This document shows, in pieces, positions 18,735 through 30,493 of a DNA stretch of 47,795 bases. The position numbers were made by a program, and so were the translations under genes. This DNA is from Mesoplasma seiffertii ATCC 49495 (GTDB taxonomy: Bacteria; Bacillota_I; Bacilli_A; Mycoplasmatales; Mycoplasmataceae), in contig NZ_JAED01000009.1 in the NCBI RefSeq assembly GCF_000518725.1, positions 1 through 47,795 of the forward strand. The letters are read 5' to 3'. The notes below the pieces were generated by a model that was not told the origin of the DNA, ran no database searches, and saw only the letters and a program-made list of their open reading frames with translations. Numbering within the stretch: position 1 is the first letter of the stretch; every line of letters begins with the position of its first letter.

Positions 18735-21331
18735 TGGTAAAGAGGCAACTAAATAGTTTTTTTAACCGTAATGTTTTTAAAGTTAATACTAAATATTCTA
18801 AACCTCCCAGACGCTTGTTCTTTTGAACAGTCACTTTATTTGTTATTGCTTTAATTATTTTTTCATTCCTCTCAACTGAATCAAAATGGTTAGAAACATT
18901 TCGTGATTTGCCGGCGCTATTTAGTCGCTTCAAAGAAATGTTTAAATGAAACTGAGATGAATTTACTGAAAAAAATATTGTTGGAACATCTTTTTTAGGA
19001 CGCTCATTAGCATCAATTTGAGTGACCATAATAATGGCATTTGCAGGAACATTAATTGGAACTTTTATTGCAGTTCCAATTGCAATTATGGCGTCAACCA
19101 ATATTGTAAAAAATAAAGTTGTTAACAACGGTGCCAGAATTATATTAGCAATTTTTAGAACAATTCCGGCGTTTGTTTATGCCTTGCTATTAGTAAACTA
19201 TTTTGGTCAAACTACGTTTACTGTCACATTGGCGTTAATCATTTTTACTTTTTCAATTTCTGGAAAAACTTTGTATGAAAGAATTGAACAAGTCAATACA
19301 CAAATTTATACTACTGCTAGAGCAACAGGAGCTTCTAAAAATCGTTCGTTTAGAGTTGCTGTTTGACCCCAAATATCTCATCATGTTTTGGCCATTACTT
19401 TTTATAGTCTTGAAACTAATATCCGTTATATTTCAATTATTGCTGGAGTAACAAAACTTGGTATTGGTCAAATGATTAATGACCAAGTTGACTTAAATTC
19501 TTGAGATCGTGTAGGGTTTTTAATTACGTTATTAGTTTTAGTAGTTTTGACTTTGGAAATATTAATCTGAATTATCCGAAATTATATTATTGAAGACAAA
19601 GATTCTTTACTAGATCAAAAAGTGCAAGGAAAATATCAAAAACAAATATCAAAAATTAAGCAATCAAAAAATCTAGATTATTACTTGGAACATATTGTTG
19701 CTAAAAAAATTAACTTTGAAATTAAAGAGTGCCAAGATTCAAAGCTTTTGCAATCTTTGAAAAAAACTAAGAAAACTTTAATTAAAGATTTTAAAAAACA
19801 ACACCAACAATCTATTGAGAGTGATAAAAAAGCTTATCGCCAAAAACTACAAAGTACTCATAGTCAAATTAGTTGTTTTGTTAAATCAAAAGAGTTAGGA
19901 TATGAGGTGCGTTTAGACAAAGTATATTTAAGCGAATTTAATGCTAAAGTTGAAGTTTTAAAAGCTCAACAAGTTAGCGAGTTAAAAACTTTAGCATCTC
20001 AAGAACATCAAGAATTTTTAGAATCGTTAACTCCTGAAATGGTTTTGAGAGCTCAACCAAAGAACTACATTAAGCGTTTTATTTTATATGCAATTATATT
20101 CATCTTATTTGCTTATTCACTTTCACAAATTCAAGTAGAATTAGCGAATAAAGAAACTATCATTATGACTAATAAAAGTATTCTGAAAATGTTTCAAATC
20201 AGTTGAGCATCATTTTTTGGGTCAACTGCAAGTGGAGCCAATACTAATGCTCCAATGAGTGTTGCTTATTTGTTATTTGAAACTTTATCAATAGCAGTTG
20301 TAGGAACTTTTATTGGAGCAGTGTTTGCTTATTGTCTAGGAATGTTATCATCTGAAAAAATTGTGAATAAATATGTTGCTAGAATTTTTATAGCTTTGAC
20401 ATCAATTCTTCGTGCCGTTCCAACATATATTTATGCCATTCTATTTATTGTATTAGTAGGAATAGGACCATTCACAGGAATTTTGGCATTGATTATGGGT
20501 ACTATTGGAATGTTAACAAAGTATAATCGTGAGCAATTTGATGATATTAATGTCAAGATTATTGCTCAACTTGAAGCGACAGGAGTTAATTGGTTAGGTA
20601 AATGACGATACGGAATTGTTTCTCAAACTTCATCAATTGTTATTTCGAATATTATTTACCGTTTTGAAATTAACTTTAAAGAGGTTGTAATGTTAGGAGC
20701 TGTTGGAGCGGGAAATATGGGATACCTATTAAACGCTTATTTCCGTGATCAATACTTTCATGAATTTGGAGCATTACTGTTTGGAATTATTCTATTTACT
20801 TTATTAATTGAAAATATTTCAGTCGCAATGCGACGCAAAGTTAACAATAATACCAATCTTAAGGTTTATGATAAATTGAAAAACTGAATTGATCAGCATT
20901 GAGCAATTACTTATCGAGCAAACGAAAAATATTTTGGGGTTACTACAGCAATGACATTCGCTGAATCAAAGGCGTTCTATGCTTATTCAAGTCAAGTTTA
21001 CTTTAGAAACTATCAAACTTTAAAATCTGCTTTGAAATTAAGTCAAAAAGATTTAACGGCTCAAGCATGAAATAAAACCAAACTGGAAGTTTGTCAAGAA
21101 TTAGGAGTTTCTGTACCAAATACTAATGAATTTGAGCAGCTAAAGACAGAAGAACATTTATTGTGAACTGAAAAACGCAAGCAACTTAAACAAGACATGC
21201 AAACTAAAATTCATGACTTTAAGGAACAACTAAAACAAGCCAAAACTAAATCAGCAATTCGCGAGCTTAAAAAAGCGATTTGATATACTAAAACTTCAAC
21301 GCAAATTCAACTTTCAAAGTTAGAACTTTAA
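18734..21331 (+). CDS. phnE: fused double permease, PhnE/p69-like
   Basis: This 865-residue membrane protein carries two PhnE-type permease domains in one chain, like p69 of the p37-p29-p69 system. Domain 1 (about 90-290) contains ILAIFRTIPAFVYALLLV and the ATPase-coupling segment TARATGASKNRSFRVAVWPQ. A charged helical linker of roughly 130 residues follows (Lys/Glu/Gln-rich, 300-440). Domain 2 (about 505-710) repeats the pattern with ALTSILRAVPTYIYAILF and AQLEATGVNWLGKWRYGIV. Last comes a ~150-residue Lys/Gln-rich tail with coiled-coil character. One ATPase dimer would drive the fused pair, fed by either lipoprotein. The linker and tail are additions beyond ordinary PhnE (about 270 residues). 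Confidence 0.9.
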
Positions 21332-21386
21332 CAAAACATGCTGAAGTTGTTTAAATAAAAAAACTTGTTATCTTTTTTAAGATATC

Positions 21387-21415
21387 TTGATATATATTAA
21401 AAAATTACTTATAAT
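21387..21415 (+). promoter_or_regulatory. promoter of rplM-rpsI
   Basis: TTGATA (21387-21392), a 17-base spacer, TATAAT (21410-21415). The predicted start is near 21422, leaving a ~47-base leader. Confidence 0.8.
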
Positions 21416-21421
21416 TATATC

Positions 21422-21468
21422 GCTTACTACACTTTTACCCCGGACAGGTCATAAGGAGAAAAAAGCAC
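21422..21468 (+). promoter_or_regulatory. 5' leader of rplM, possible L13-type autoregulatory leader
   Basis: This short leader contains an unusually GC-rich, AT-poor segment (ACCCCGGACAGGTC, about 21437-21450) just before AAGGAG. A conserved L13 leader RNA is known upstream of rplM in Firmicutes. The location and the composition contrast fit that, but I could not verify the fold. Confidence 0.4.
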
Positions 21469-21924
21469 ATGAATCAAACAACACTTATTTCTGCAAAAGA
21501 CATCGATAAAAAATGATATATCGTTGACGCTGCAGATCAAACAGTGGGGAGATTAGCAACTCAAGTTGCTATGGTATTGAGAGGGAAAAATAAACCTAAC
21601 TTTACACCTCACATTAATAACGGAGATCACGTTATTATTATTAACGCTGAGAAAGCAAAATTTACAGGTAAAAAAGAATCAGATAAAACTTACTACCACC
21701 ACTCAATGCATCCAGGTGGATTAAGAAGAAGAACTGTAGCGGTTCAAAGAGATTTAGATGCAAGAAAAATCTTAGAACGTGCGATTAAACTAATGTTACC
21801 TAAAAATGTACAAGGTGGAAACCAATTTAGAGCATTACACGTATTTGTTGGAGAAAACCACCCATACGCAGCTCAAAAACCAGTGGTATTAGAAGTTAAT
21901 ACTAAAAAAGGAGACAATAAGTAA
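21469..21924 (+). CDS. rplM: ribosomal protein uL13
   Basis: This 151-residue large-subunit assembly protein has its ATG at 21469 after AAGGAG. An in-frame TGA is Trp in [21 protein letters not shown], the diagnostic uL13 N-terminus. Later come [18 protein letters not shown], the basic PGGLRRRTV and the C-terminal [16 protein letters not shown]. Its stop overlaps the rpsI ATG by one base. The pair is transcribed from its own promoter, separately from the preceding transporter. Confidence 0.97.
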
Positions 21925-22319
21925 TGGCAGATAAAGTTATTTATAGAGGAACAGGAAGAAGAAAAACTTCTGTTGCTCAAGTTATTCTTACTCCAGGTAA
22001 GGGAAACATCGTTGTTAATGGAGAAGCTGCATTAGAGTTTTTCCCATACGCAACACTTGTTCAAGATTTAGAACAACCATTAGTCGCTACAGGAACATCA
22101 ACTGATTTTGATATCACAGTTACTGTTAAAGGTGGAGGATTCACTGGTCAAGCAGGAGCAACTCGTTTAGGAATTGCTAGAGCTTTATTAGAAGCAAGTG
22201 AAGACTACAGAAAATCTTTAAGAGCAGCTGGGTTATTAACTCGTGATGCACGTATTAAAGAACGTAAAAAATACGGATTACGTGGAGCACGTAGAGCACC
22301 TCAATTCTCAAAACGTTAA
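21924..22319 (+). CDS. rpsI: ribosomal protein uS9
   Basis: This 131-residue small-subunit protein has a C-terminal tail that reaches the P-site tRNA. Features are [19 protein letters not shown] at the N-terminus, [21 protein letters not shown] in the middle, and the conserved tail [23 protein letters not shown], ending in the invariant Lys-Arg. It is translationally coupled to rplM and followed five bases on by a terminator. Confidence 0.97.
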   Translation: MADKVIYRGTGRRKTSVAQVILTPGKGNIVVNGEAALEFFPYATLVQDLEQPLVATGTSTDFDITVTVKGGGFTGQAGATRLGIARALLEASEDYRKSLRAAGLLTRDARIKERKKYGLRGARRAPQFSKR

Positions 22320-22323
22320 TTTG

Positions 22324-22347
22324 AAAACAGCTTTGGCTGTTTTTTTA
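22324..22347 (+). terminator. terminator of rplM-rpsI
   Basis: AAAACAGC (22324-22331), loop TTTG, GCTGTTTT (22336-22343), within a T-run to 22347. Confidence 0.85.
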
Positions 22348-22469
22348 TTTGTTTAGTTATTCAAAAACTGGGTTTAAAACCGACAGTAAAAAAATTCTCA
22401 TTTTGATAGTAAAATTATATAAACTTAAAAGTGTTAGTTTGTGACTATTTCGGTAATAAGGAGAAGTTT

Positions 22470-25343
22470 ATGAAAAAATTTTTAAGCGTTCTTGGAGCAT
22501 TGACAATCGGAGTTTCAGCATCAACAACAGTAGCTGCTTGTCTTCCAAAAAAGTCTCAACAAGATGATAAAAATAACGTTCGAAAGCCTAAGGAGAAAGT
22601 TTTTAATAATTCTCTAAATAATTTACAAGGAACAGCGGCTTTAATGGCTAAAAAAGTTATTTTAGGAGATCAATACCAATATAGCTCAAAAGTATTAAAT
22701 TCAATGTTTAATCATTTGAAGGCAAAAGACAGTATTAATCAACTAAATGAAAATGATAAACCTTATAACGAAAATGATTTTGCCCTTGATGAGCAAGCGA
22801 CATTTGGTGATCTAAGTTTTCGCTATTTTGGCAATGACATGAGCTTTAAAAAGACTGAGCTTAGTTCTAATATTAAGTTAAACGGTAGAAAAGGGACTTC
22901 AAATGAATTACTAACCAAATTTATTCCTGAGCAAGGTTTTTTAGGAATTGATGGAGAAACTATTGCAGAAGCAATTGATATGATAATTAAATTGATTCCT
23001 TCAATTTCTACTAATATGATCACTAATATTTTAAAAGGTTTTGGAGCAGGAATTGATTTTTCAATTTTGGAAAATAAAGTTGGTAAACAAAATCTTAAAT
23101 ATATTTCTCAAGCGGTTAAATTAATTTTTACTAACCAAAATATTGTTAAAAGTATCAATCAAGGAATTACAAAAATGGATGTTATTCGTGAAAGTTATGA
23201 TCTTTCATTAGCAAATATGACAGGAGCAATGTTTATATCAATTGCAAATGGGGTTTCTTTAATTAAAAATCCTCAATTTGTACCCTTAGCAACAAATACT
23301 GATGCTGATGTTAAGACTAATCTTTCTAAAGCAGCAGAAAGTTTGTATTTAGGAATACAACCATTGGATAGTGACTCAAAATTAATATCTTCAAAACCAA
23401 AGTTAACATTAGATAACACTTTGAATTATATTAAAGCCGGCCAAGAATTTGTTAAAGGTTTACAATTTTTTCAAATGCAATTTTCACTGTTTGATAAAAC
23501 AAAATCTGTGAATCCTAAAAATGGGCAAAATTTGTTTGATGATAAATTAAATAATAAAACATTTTATAAAAATCTCTTTAAAGGCAAAGTTGGAGATAAG
23601 TTTGCCGCGGCAAATTTTAACTTTAAATATTTATTAACAACATTTAAATATTATTTAGGGGCAATTGGAAATCAAAATGATCCTGAAGGTAGACGTTTGC
23701 AGAAGTTTTTATTTATTTTATTTGGAGATGCTAGTCAAGTTACTGAGAAGTTCGAGTTCGACTGAAGCGAAACTGGGAACACCGTGAGACATCAATGAAA
23801 CTTTTCTTCAAAAAATGGTTCTAATGGAGCGAATTTTGGTTACTATTTACTGCAAAATTTTTTAATTGGAAAAGGGGCGACAACAGCGGAATCAATTTGA
23901 AAAGGTTTGACTTCAATTAAAACTCCAGTAATTGGAGCTCTATCAAAAATTAGTCTTCAAGATTTTAAAGGTTTAATTAAAAGTGATCAATTTTATTATT
24001 TAATTTGTAACTTCTTTTATGCTTTTTCAAATGATGAAGGAGTTTCTGATGGTTTTAAAGGTCCGTTAAATCAAACTCTTAAAAAATTATTTAATAAAAC
24101 AGTTGTAGGAATTACTAATTTTCCTAAATATTTAACTAAAAATTTATTTTCTTCGTTATATGCCAAAGACTTCAGATCTGAATTTTCAATTAATATTGGA
24201 AGTATCGTAACAATCAACATTTGAGATAAACTTGATGATGCAACTAAAAAAGCAGTTAATGACTTTTTAGGAGGAGCAGATGTTCCGATGAATCTTCAAT
24301 CAGTTTTAAAAAAACCATTAAGTTCATTATTAAATAAAACACCTGATGAATTACCTGATGAATTACTAAAGTTTTACACTAAAAAAACTATTCCTGAAAT
24401 AATTGACAGTCTAGCAAATGACTTTGAAATCGATGATAAGCAAGATTTAGAATCGTTACAGTCTTATGGAATTTATATTGATGATGTTTCAAAATTGATA
24501 AACGATTATTTAATTAATAATGAGTGAGTTGATGAATATGGAAATAGCCATCGTGGAAACATTATTTCGCAACTTTTAGATAACTTAAAAGACACTTTAA
24601 GAATTATCGGAATTACATCATTTGGTGTTCGTGATAATTCTTTATGAGATTTCTTATGCAAACATTTTTTTGTCCCTGATCATCAAGAACATGAAGTTCG
24701 AAATGGAATTAATTTAACTTTAAATGGTAAACGTGTTTATGTTGATAATAAGCAAGAACTTACTAAAACTCTATCTGATATCTATATAAGTTCGGCAAAA
24801 AATAAAATAACTTTATTCAGTAATAAACCAAAAATAGCGAATGGAAATATTTTAACTCAAGCACAAATTAATCAAGCTGGGAATGTGATTGAAGATTGAA
24901 GTACATTGTTAAACACAAGCAATAAAGAATTTTGAGTGGTCAACCAATACCGTCAAAATCCTAGTCAAGATCAAGATAATAAATATGTTATTACTGAAGT
25001 TGAGAAAATTGCGCTTGAACGAGTTAAGATGGATAATTCTAAGCAGTCTGAAGTAACTGATCACCTGCAAGAAATTTTTCAAGTTCTAAATCGCATTTAT
25101 AGCCATATTAATGTAGTGAAAGATTATAAACAAGAAATTATGCAACGTTTTAATGCCGAAAATCAATACCAATGAACTTTTTCAGAACCACAACTTTTAG
25201 ATAATGAAATTATTATTGGACAAACTCTAAAAGTTGTTTACACTAATTTAGAAACACAATCGCATGTTACCTACGAGTTTAAATATTCTCGTAGTCAAGG
25301 AACCATGCCGTTTAAGTTTGATAGCATTGCTAAAATTGCTTAA
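22470..25343 (+). CDS. large lipoprotein, tandem paralogue 1 (MOLPALP-like)
   Basis: This 957-residue protein starts at ATG 22470 behind AAGGAGA; an upstream in-frame TTG at 22431 would only add residues ahead of a perfect leader and is rejected. The leader ends VAAC with Cys24. The mature protein opens with FNNSLNNLQGTAALMAKKVIL and runs to an IAKIA terminus. Many TGA codons are Trp, so the gene appears as several fragments in the standard code. Segments shared with its neighbour include LTGAMFISIANG-like, FNFKYLLTTFKYYLG, DPEGRRLQKFLFILFGD, and MNLQSVL near residue 607. The pattern resembles what is catalogued as the MOLPALP family of mollicute lipoproteins, function unknown. It should be displayed on the cell surface. 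No catalytic motif was seen. Confidence 0.88.
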
Positions 25344-25435
25344 AAGTTAGCCAAAAAATAAAATTATAACTACTCCCTTTTTTATAAAAATTACAACATA
25401 TAGTGTGCAAAATGACTATTTAAATTATTTTTTAG

Positions 25436-25441
25436 TATAAT
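25436..25441 (+). promoter_or_regulatory. -10 box upstream of lipoprotein paralogue 2
   Basis: A perfect TATAAT with a partial -35 (ATGACT, 18 bases upstream, 25412-25417). It implies separate transcription from the first paralogue. Confidence 0.5.
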
Positions 25442-25482
25442 AAATTTATTGAATTTTTTATTAAAGTTAAAAGGAGATAGTT

Positions 25483-28269
25483 ATGAAAAAAATGTTGGCG
25501 GTACTGGGAGCAGTTTCTTTAACTGCTTCATCAAGTGTGGCGGTTGTAGCTTGTACACCTAAAGTTAAAGACCAAGACAAAGCTCCAGACCCAAGTACTT
25601 ACAATAACTCACTTGCTAATTTGCAAGGTTCAGCAGCGTTAGTTGCCAAAAAGGCAATTTTAGCTGATCAACATGGTTATAGTTTTCAAACACTACAAAA
25701 TAAAATGGGAATTAAACTTGCAGAAAAACAAGTTAATTCTTTAAATATGGATGGTAAACAGTTCGATAGTAAAGATCGTGGTTTAGATGAATTCTCGACT
25801 GTAAATGAATTGGAATCACGTTATTTTGGTAATAATAATTCACTGTCAAAAACAGAACTAACAGAAAATATTAATTTAAAAGGGAAGTTAGGAAATGGTA
25901 AGGGAGCAGTTGCTCAAGCTGTTCCTGAAAACATTGCCGGAATTTTAGAATTAGCAATGTCTATTTTACCAAGTTTAACTACAGAAGTTTTAACAAACCT
26001 AGTAGGAAGTCTAGGACCCATTGTTAAACTACCGGATTTAAATCAAACATTAGGAAGCCAATTAGTGTCGGTTATTTCATCAGTGGCCAAACTAACTTTA
26101 ACCGCTTCAAAAGAGACAATTAATAAGGCAATTGATAGTATTGATGTTGTACAAGAAACACAAAGTGTTTCTGTAGAAAACTTAACTGGAGCGATGTTAA
26201 TTTCTTTATCAAATGGAATTGCACTTTTAAAAGATCCAAATTATGAATTATTAAAAGTATCAAGTGATGCAGAAATTAAAGCCGGTATGTCTAAATCTGC
26301 AAAAACAATTATTGGATTACTTTCTTCTAAAACAGAATTTGAAGTTTCTCAGACTGATTCAATCATTGACAGTATTCCTCAATACCTTAAAGTTATTCAG
26401 CAGTTTATTAAAATGGCGCAATTTTTACAAATGTCATTATCATTGTATGATTCTACTAAAAGTAGTTTGGTAACTGATGGAAATCATTTATTTAGCACTG
26501 CAAAAACAAATGCTCAATATTATGATGAAAATATAAAAGGTAAAAAAGTTTCAGAAAAATTTGTATCAAGTAGCATTAATTTAAAGTATTTATTAACTTC
26601 TTTAAAATATCATTTGGGAAGTATTAACTCTGAAAATGACCCAGATGGACGTAAGCTACAAAAACTAATTTTTATTCTTTTTGGGGATGGTAATACTTTT
26701 ACACGTAAAGGTGGCCTTCGCCCAAAAGTCACTCATACATTAAACTTTAAAGAAAAAAATGCTTCGGCAGCTACAAATTTTGTTTACTATGTAGTTCAGG
26801 AATTACTAACTGATGAAATATTGGGAAACCTTTACCAAACTATTAAAGACATCAATGTTCCTGTTATTGGATCAATAACATCTTTGAAAAAAGAAGAATT
26901 TATCCAATTGTTTAGAGATGAGCAATTTTACTTTTTAATTGGAAATATTTTTTATGCTTTAACAAATGACTTGGGAGTATTTGATGCAAACGGTTCACCT
27001 TTAAATCAAATTTTAAGTAAATTAAACGTTTTAGCGGCAACTGCAGTTTACTTTCCAAAGTACCTAACTGGAAATTTATTTTCTTCTTTGTATAAAGGGA
27101 ATTTCAAAACTGAATTTATCATTGAACTAAAAGCGATTATAACTGTTGCAAGGATTAATGTATGAGACAAGCTACCAGAAAATATTAAAAATAGCGTAGA
27201 TGGTTTTTTAGGTGGAGCAGAAGTTCCTATGAACTTGCAGTCTGTATTAAGTAAAAGTTTGAAATCACTTATAGGTAAAACAGACACTCAAGCGACTTTG
27301 GGAGATTATTATTTAAAATTAACAATTCCGGAATTGATTAATGACATCACCAATGATTTTGGAATTGATGAAACTAAAACACTAAAAAATCTTCAAACAT
27401 ATGGAATTTATTTTGATGATTTTAAAACATTGTTCAATCAATTTATTTTAAACAACAAATATGTTGATTCACAAGGCAAAGAACATACTGGAAATTTAGT
27501 TTCTCAAATTGTTGAAAACTTGCCAGACTTATTCAATATTTTAGGATTTAGTAAAAATGGCGTTATTAAAGGTTCTTTATGAGAGTTTGTAATCAAACAT
27601 TTCTTAGCTCCAGACGTAGACCACTTGAATCACGAAATTAAAAAAGGAAAAAATATTACATTTACAAATGGACCAACTAAATTTGCTAAAACTGCTGAAG
27701 AGTTAGAAACAATTCTTAATAACTTTTTCCAAGCAGGTCCAAAATATAAAATGCTTTATTTAAATGGAGCAACTGTTCCCGATGATTATGCTCTTGGTAA
27801 AATATTGACAGATGATTTAATCACTAAAGCCAATCTATCATTAGAAGACATCATGGAATCTAAAGAATCAAGTGTTATTGCAGTTGTTTATAATGAATCA
27901 TCTAAAGTTGTTGCCGAAAACAATGTATTATCGTTAGCAAATGTTGAGATTAATAATATTGGTGACGATCAAGAACTAGGAAAAGATCATTTACCTGAAT
28001 TAACTGGGGGAATTGTTAAAATTTATAACAAATTAAATGTATCAACTGATTTGTCGCTAGAAATGAATGAGCGTTTCACAAATCAAGAGTTATATTCATG
28101 AACATTTGAAGATCCAGAGTTAATGAGTGACAAAGTGTCAATAAAATCACAAAAAATGAGCGTTCTTTATAAGAACCCAAAAACAAATGAACAAGTTCGT
28201 TATAACTTTAAATACTCTCGTGAAAGTATCAACAAAGTCTTTAACATCGAGTATATGCAAAAACAATAA
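25483..28269 (+). CDS. large lipoprotein, tandem paralogue 2 (MOLPALP-like)
   Basis: This 928-residue protein lies next to its paralogue. RBS AAAAGGAGA; the leader ends VVAC with Cys24. It aligns by eye along the entire length: FNNSLNNLQG in copy 1 is matched by YNNSLANLQGSAALVAKKAIL. Matching internal segments are ENLTGAMLISLSNGIALLKDP, SSINLKYLLTSLKYHLG, DPDGRKLQKLIFILFGD and MNLQSVLSKSLKSLIGK. It probably arose by local duplication followed by strong divergence. It has far fewer TGA codons in its first 560 residues than copy 1, so the standard code would show a long fragment there. No enzymatic motif is visible. The gene ends at a strong terminator before tRNA-Ile. Confidence 0.88.
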
Positions 28270-28290
28270 ATGACTTCGGTCATTTTTTTT
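28268..28290 (+). terminator. terminator of lipoprotein paralogue 2
   Basis: AAATGAC, loop TTCG, GTCATTT, then a T-run. The UUCG tetraloop is especially stable. Confidence 0.9.
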
Positions 28291-28319
28291 GACTTTTTTT
28301 AAAAAGTTATTTTTTATAC

Positions 28320-28348
28320 TTGCATTATGGTGCAAAAAATACTAAAAT
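28320..28348 (+). promoter_or_regulatory. promoter of tRNA-Ile
   Basis: TTGCAT (28320-28325), a 17-base spacer, TAAAAT (28343-28348), 11 bases before the tRNA 5' end. Confidence 0.75.
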
Positions 28349-28359
28349 TATTTTGTTTT

Positions 28360-28436
28360 CGGAATATAGCTCAGCTGGTTAGAGCACTCCGCTGATAACG
28401 GAGAGGTCGTTGGTTCAAGTCCAATTATTCCGACCA
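28360..28436 (+). tRNA. tRNA-Ile (GAT anticodon)
   Basis: A 77-nt cloverleaf. The acceptor CGGAATA pairs with TATTCCG, the D-arm contains AGCTGGTTA, and the anticodon stem CTCCG/CGGAG holds loop CTGATAA with GAT at 28394-28396. The T-arm contains GGTTCAAGTCC, and discriminator A is followed by an encoded CCA. It reads AUC and AUU. It is transcribed alone between its own promoter and a terminator. Confidence 0.97.
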
Positions 28437-28449
28437 TTTGAATATCTAG

Positions 28450-28478
28450 AAAAGTACTATTAAATTAGTACTTTTTTT
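28450..28478 (+). terminator. terminator after tRNA-Ile
   Basis: AAAAGTACT (28450-28458) / AGTACTTT (28467-28474), then seven T. Confidence 0.85.
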
Positions 28479-28527
28479 ATTTTTAAAAAGTAATATAATA
28501 TCTTAAGATTTGGAAAGGAGATCAAAT

Positions 28528-30465
28528 ATGACTAAGGAATTATTAGCAGATAAAAAGAACAAATGATTTGCTAGTCGGGCATGATATGCTGCCGCTTTAA
28601 CCGTGATTGTTTGATCTGTTTTTCAAGAAATTATCATGGCTTCAACAGATATTGTTGATAGTCTCTTCGTAAGTAATTTAGCGGATAGCCAAGTTGTAGG
28701 ATTTTCCGCTTTTAAAGAAATGATTGCTAATAGTGGATGAGACAAAATTGACTTGGACATTTTAGAAAGTTTGGGACTTGGAAGTTATTATGGAAGTGGA
28801 ATGAGTTATACTGCAGGTCAAATTGCTGTTAATGGTATTTCAGCTTCAAATCAAATGTATGTAATCATGTTTTGTATGGTTTCAGGGTTTTGTTATGGGT
28901 GTGGTGTTTATTCTTCACAATATTATGGATCAGGAAACTACGAAAAACTTCGTCAGGTAACTGCAATGAAAATGATTGTTGTTTTTTCAATTACAACAAT
29001 TTTTGCATTACTGGCAATTCCTGGAGCAACAGAACAAATTGTGGGGTTCACAACTGGTCCTAATTATCGATTAAAAGAGCCACTGCAATCATTAGATCCT
29101 CAGAATGCTGATAGCATCAAAGCATGATTTGGATATATTCAAAATGAAGCTGCAAAACTATCAACTCAAGAAGGAGTTCATTATTATCAAATTGTTGCAC
29201 CAACTTATCTTTTATTAACAATTAACCAGGTAGCAATTACGACACTTCGTGAAACTCGTCGTCCATTATATTCATTTTGAATGGCGCTTATTGCTTTAGG
29301 GTTTAACTGTTTGGGAAATGTTATTTTAACAGATCAAACTGTTTTAGGAGACAATGCATTAGGTGTTAGAGGATCAGCTGTTGCAACTGCAATTGCTCGT
29401 GCCTTGCAGACAGTATTTATTGTTACCTTATTAACTATTAAAAAGTTCGAGTTCATTCCTATTTGAAGATCGTTTATTATTCAAAAACGTATTGTAATGA
29501 ACACAACAGCAAAAGCAATGCCAATTTTATTTAATGAACTACTCTTTGCCTTTGGAACTGTCGTGATGGTTAAATTACGAGGTAAATACTCAGTTGAAGC
29601 TTTAACAGCTAATGCAATTTATGCCACAATTACAATGGGAGTCTTTTCACCACTGTACCATGGAATGAATGCTGGAATTACCGTGTTTGTCGGAAATGAG
29701 TTAGGAGCAAATAATTTAAAAGCTGCTGAATATAATGCAAAACACTTATATATAATTGCAGTACTTACTGGAATTGTGGCTGGAGCAATTTTAGCGGGGT
29801 TATCAGGGATAATTCCAAACATTTGAGAAATAAACTCCGAGGCTAAAAGAATTGCTTCACAGATGCTGTTATTTTATGGATTACTCTACTTTGGAGTAAT
29901 GATTGCGAACTCAGCTTATTCAATTCAAAGAGCAGGGGGAAGAGTTTGAGAAGCAACCTTGACAGATTCTGTTTTCAACTGAATTTTTCAAGTTCCAACG
30001 TATGCGATCTTAATTTTATTAAATACTCATGTTAACTCACAATCAGGATTTATTAGTCTAGATATTACTTGAGTCTTTTTAATTGCCCAATCATGAATTT
30101 TCTTGCAAGGAGCTTTTGGGTATTTATTATATCGCCGTAAGAAATGATTAGTTAATTTGACAGCTGAAACTGACGAAAAAGATAATTCGTTATTATTAAA
30201 ATTGATTACCAAAATTCGTGGTCGAAAAAAATTAAATCCTAACATGTCTTATCGTGAAGAACACACTGTCGAACGTATTGAAGAACTAATTGCTCATACG
30301 AAAGCAAATCTTCAAGAAGTCTTAGATTCACAAGAGTTACTTGAAAACCGTGAAGAACAAATCTTGCATTTGCAACAAGCAATTAAAGACTTGGAAGATA
30401 AACGAGTATTGGCTAGTGAAGGGTTTAGATCTCATAAAATTGGCCGAATTCGTAAAGATGTTTAA
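28528..30465 (+). CDS. MATE-family efflux transporter with long cytoplasmic C-terminus
   Basis: This 645-residue polytopic membrane protein starts after GGAAAGGAG. The first helices carry the MATE pattern: FQEIIMASTDIVDSLFVSNL, then INGISASNQMY-like and GCGVYSSQYYGSGNYEKLRQVT, where an xSQYxGxG signature is visible. About 12 hydrophobic segments reach residue ~540. The remaining ~105 residues are hydrophilic, with KIRGRKKLNP followed by a heptad-rich coiled coil (about 580-630, RIEELIAHTKANLQEVL). Typical MATE proteins have about 450 residues and no such tail. It probably exports drugs or metabolites by cation antiport; the substrate is unknown. Many TGA codons are Trp. It is preceded by tRNA-Ile and followed by leuS. 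Confidence 0.88.
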
Positions 30466-30466
30466 T

Positions 30467-30493
30467 AAAAGCAGACTTTGGCTGCTTTTATTT
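30467..30493 (+). terminator. terminator of the MATE gene
   Basis: AAAAGCAG (30467-30474) / CTGCTTTT (30482-30489). The T-run is short and interrupted, so termination may be partial before leuS. Confidence 0.6.

Noticed and set aside
22431-22469. TTG start extending lipoprotein paralogue 1 by 13 residues
   Set aside because: ATG 22470 follows AAGGAGA and gives a leader identical in design to all others, with Cys24.
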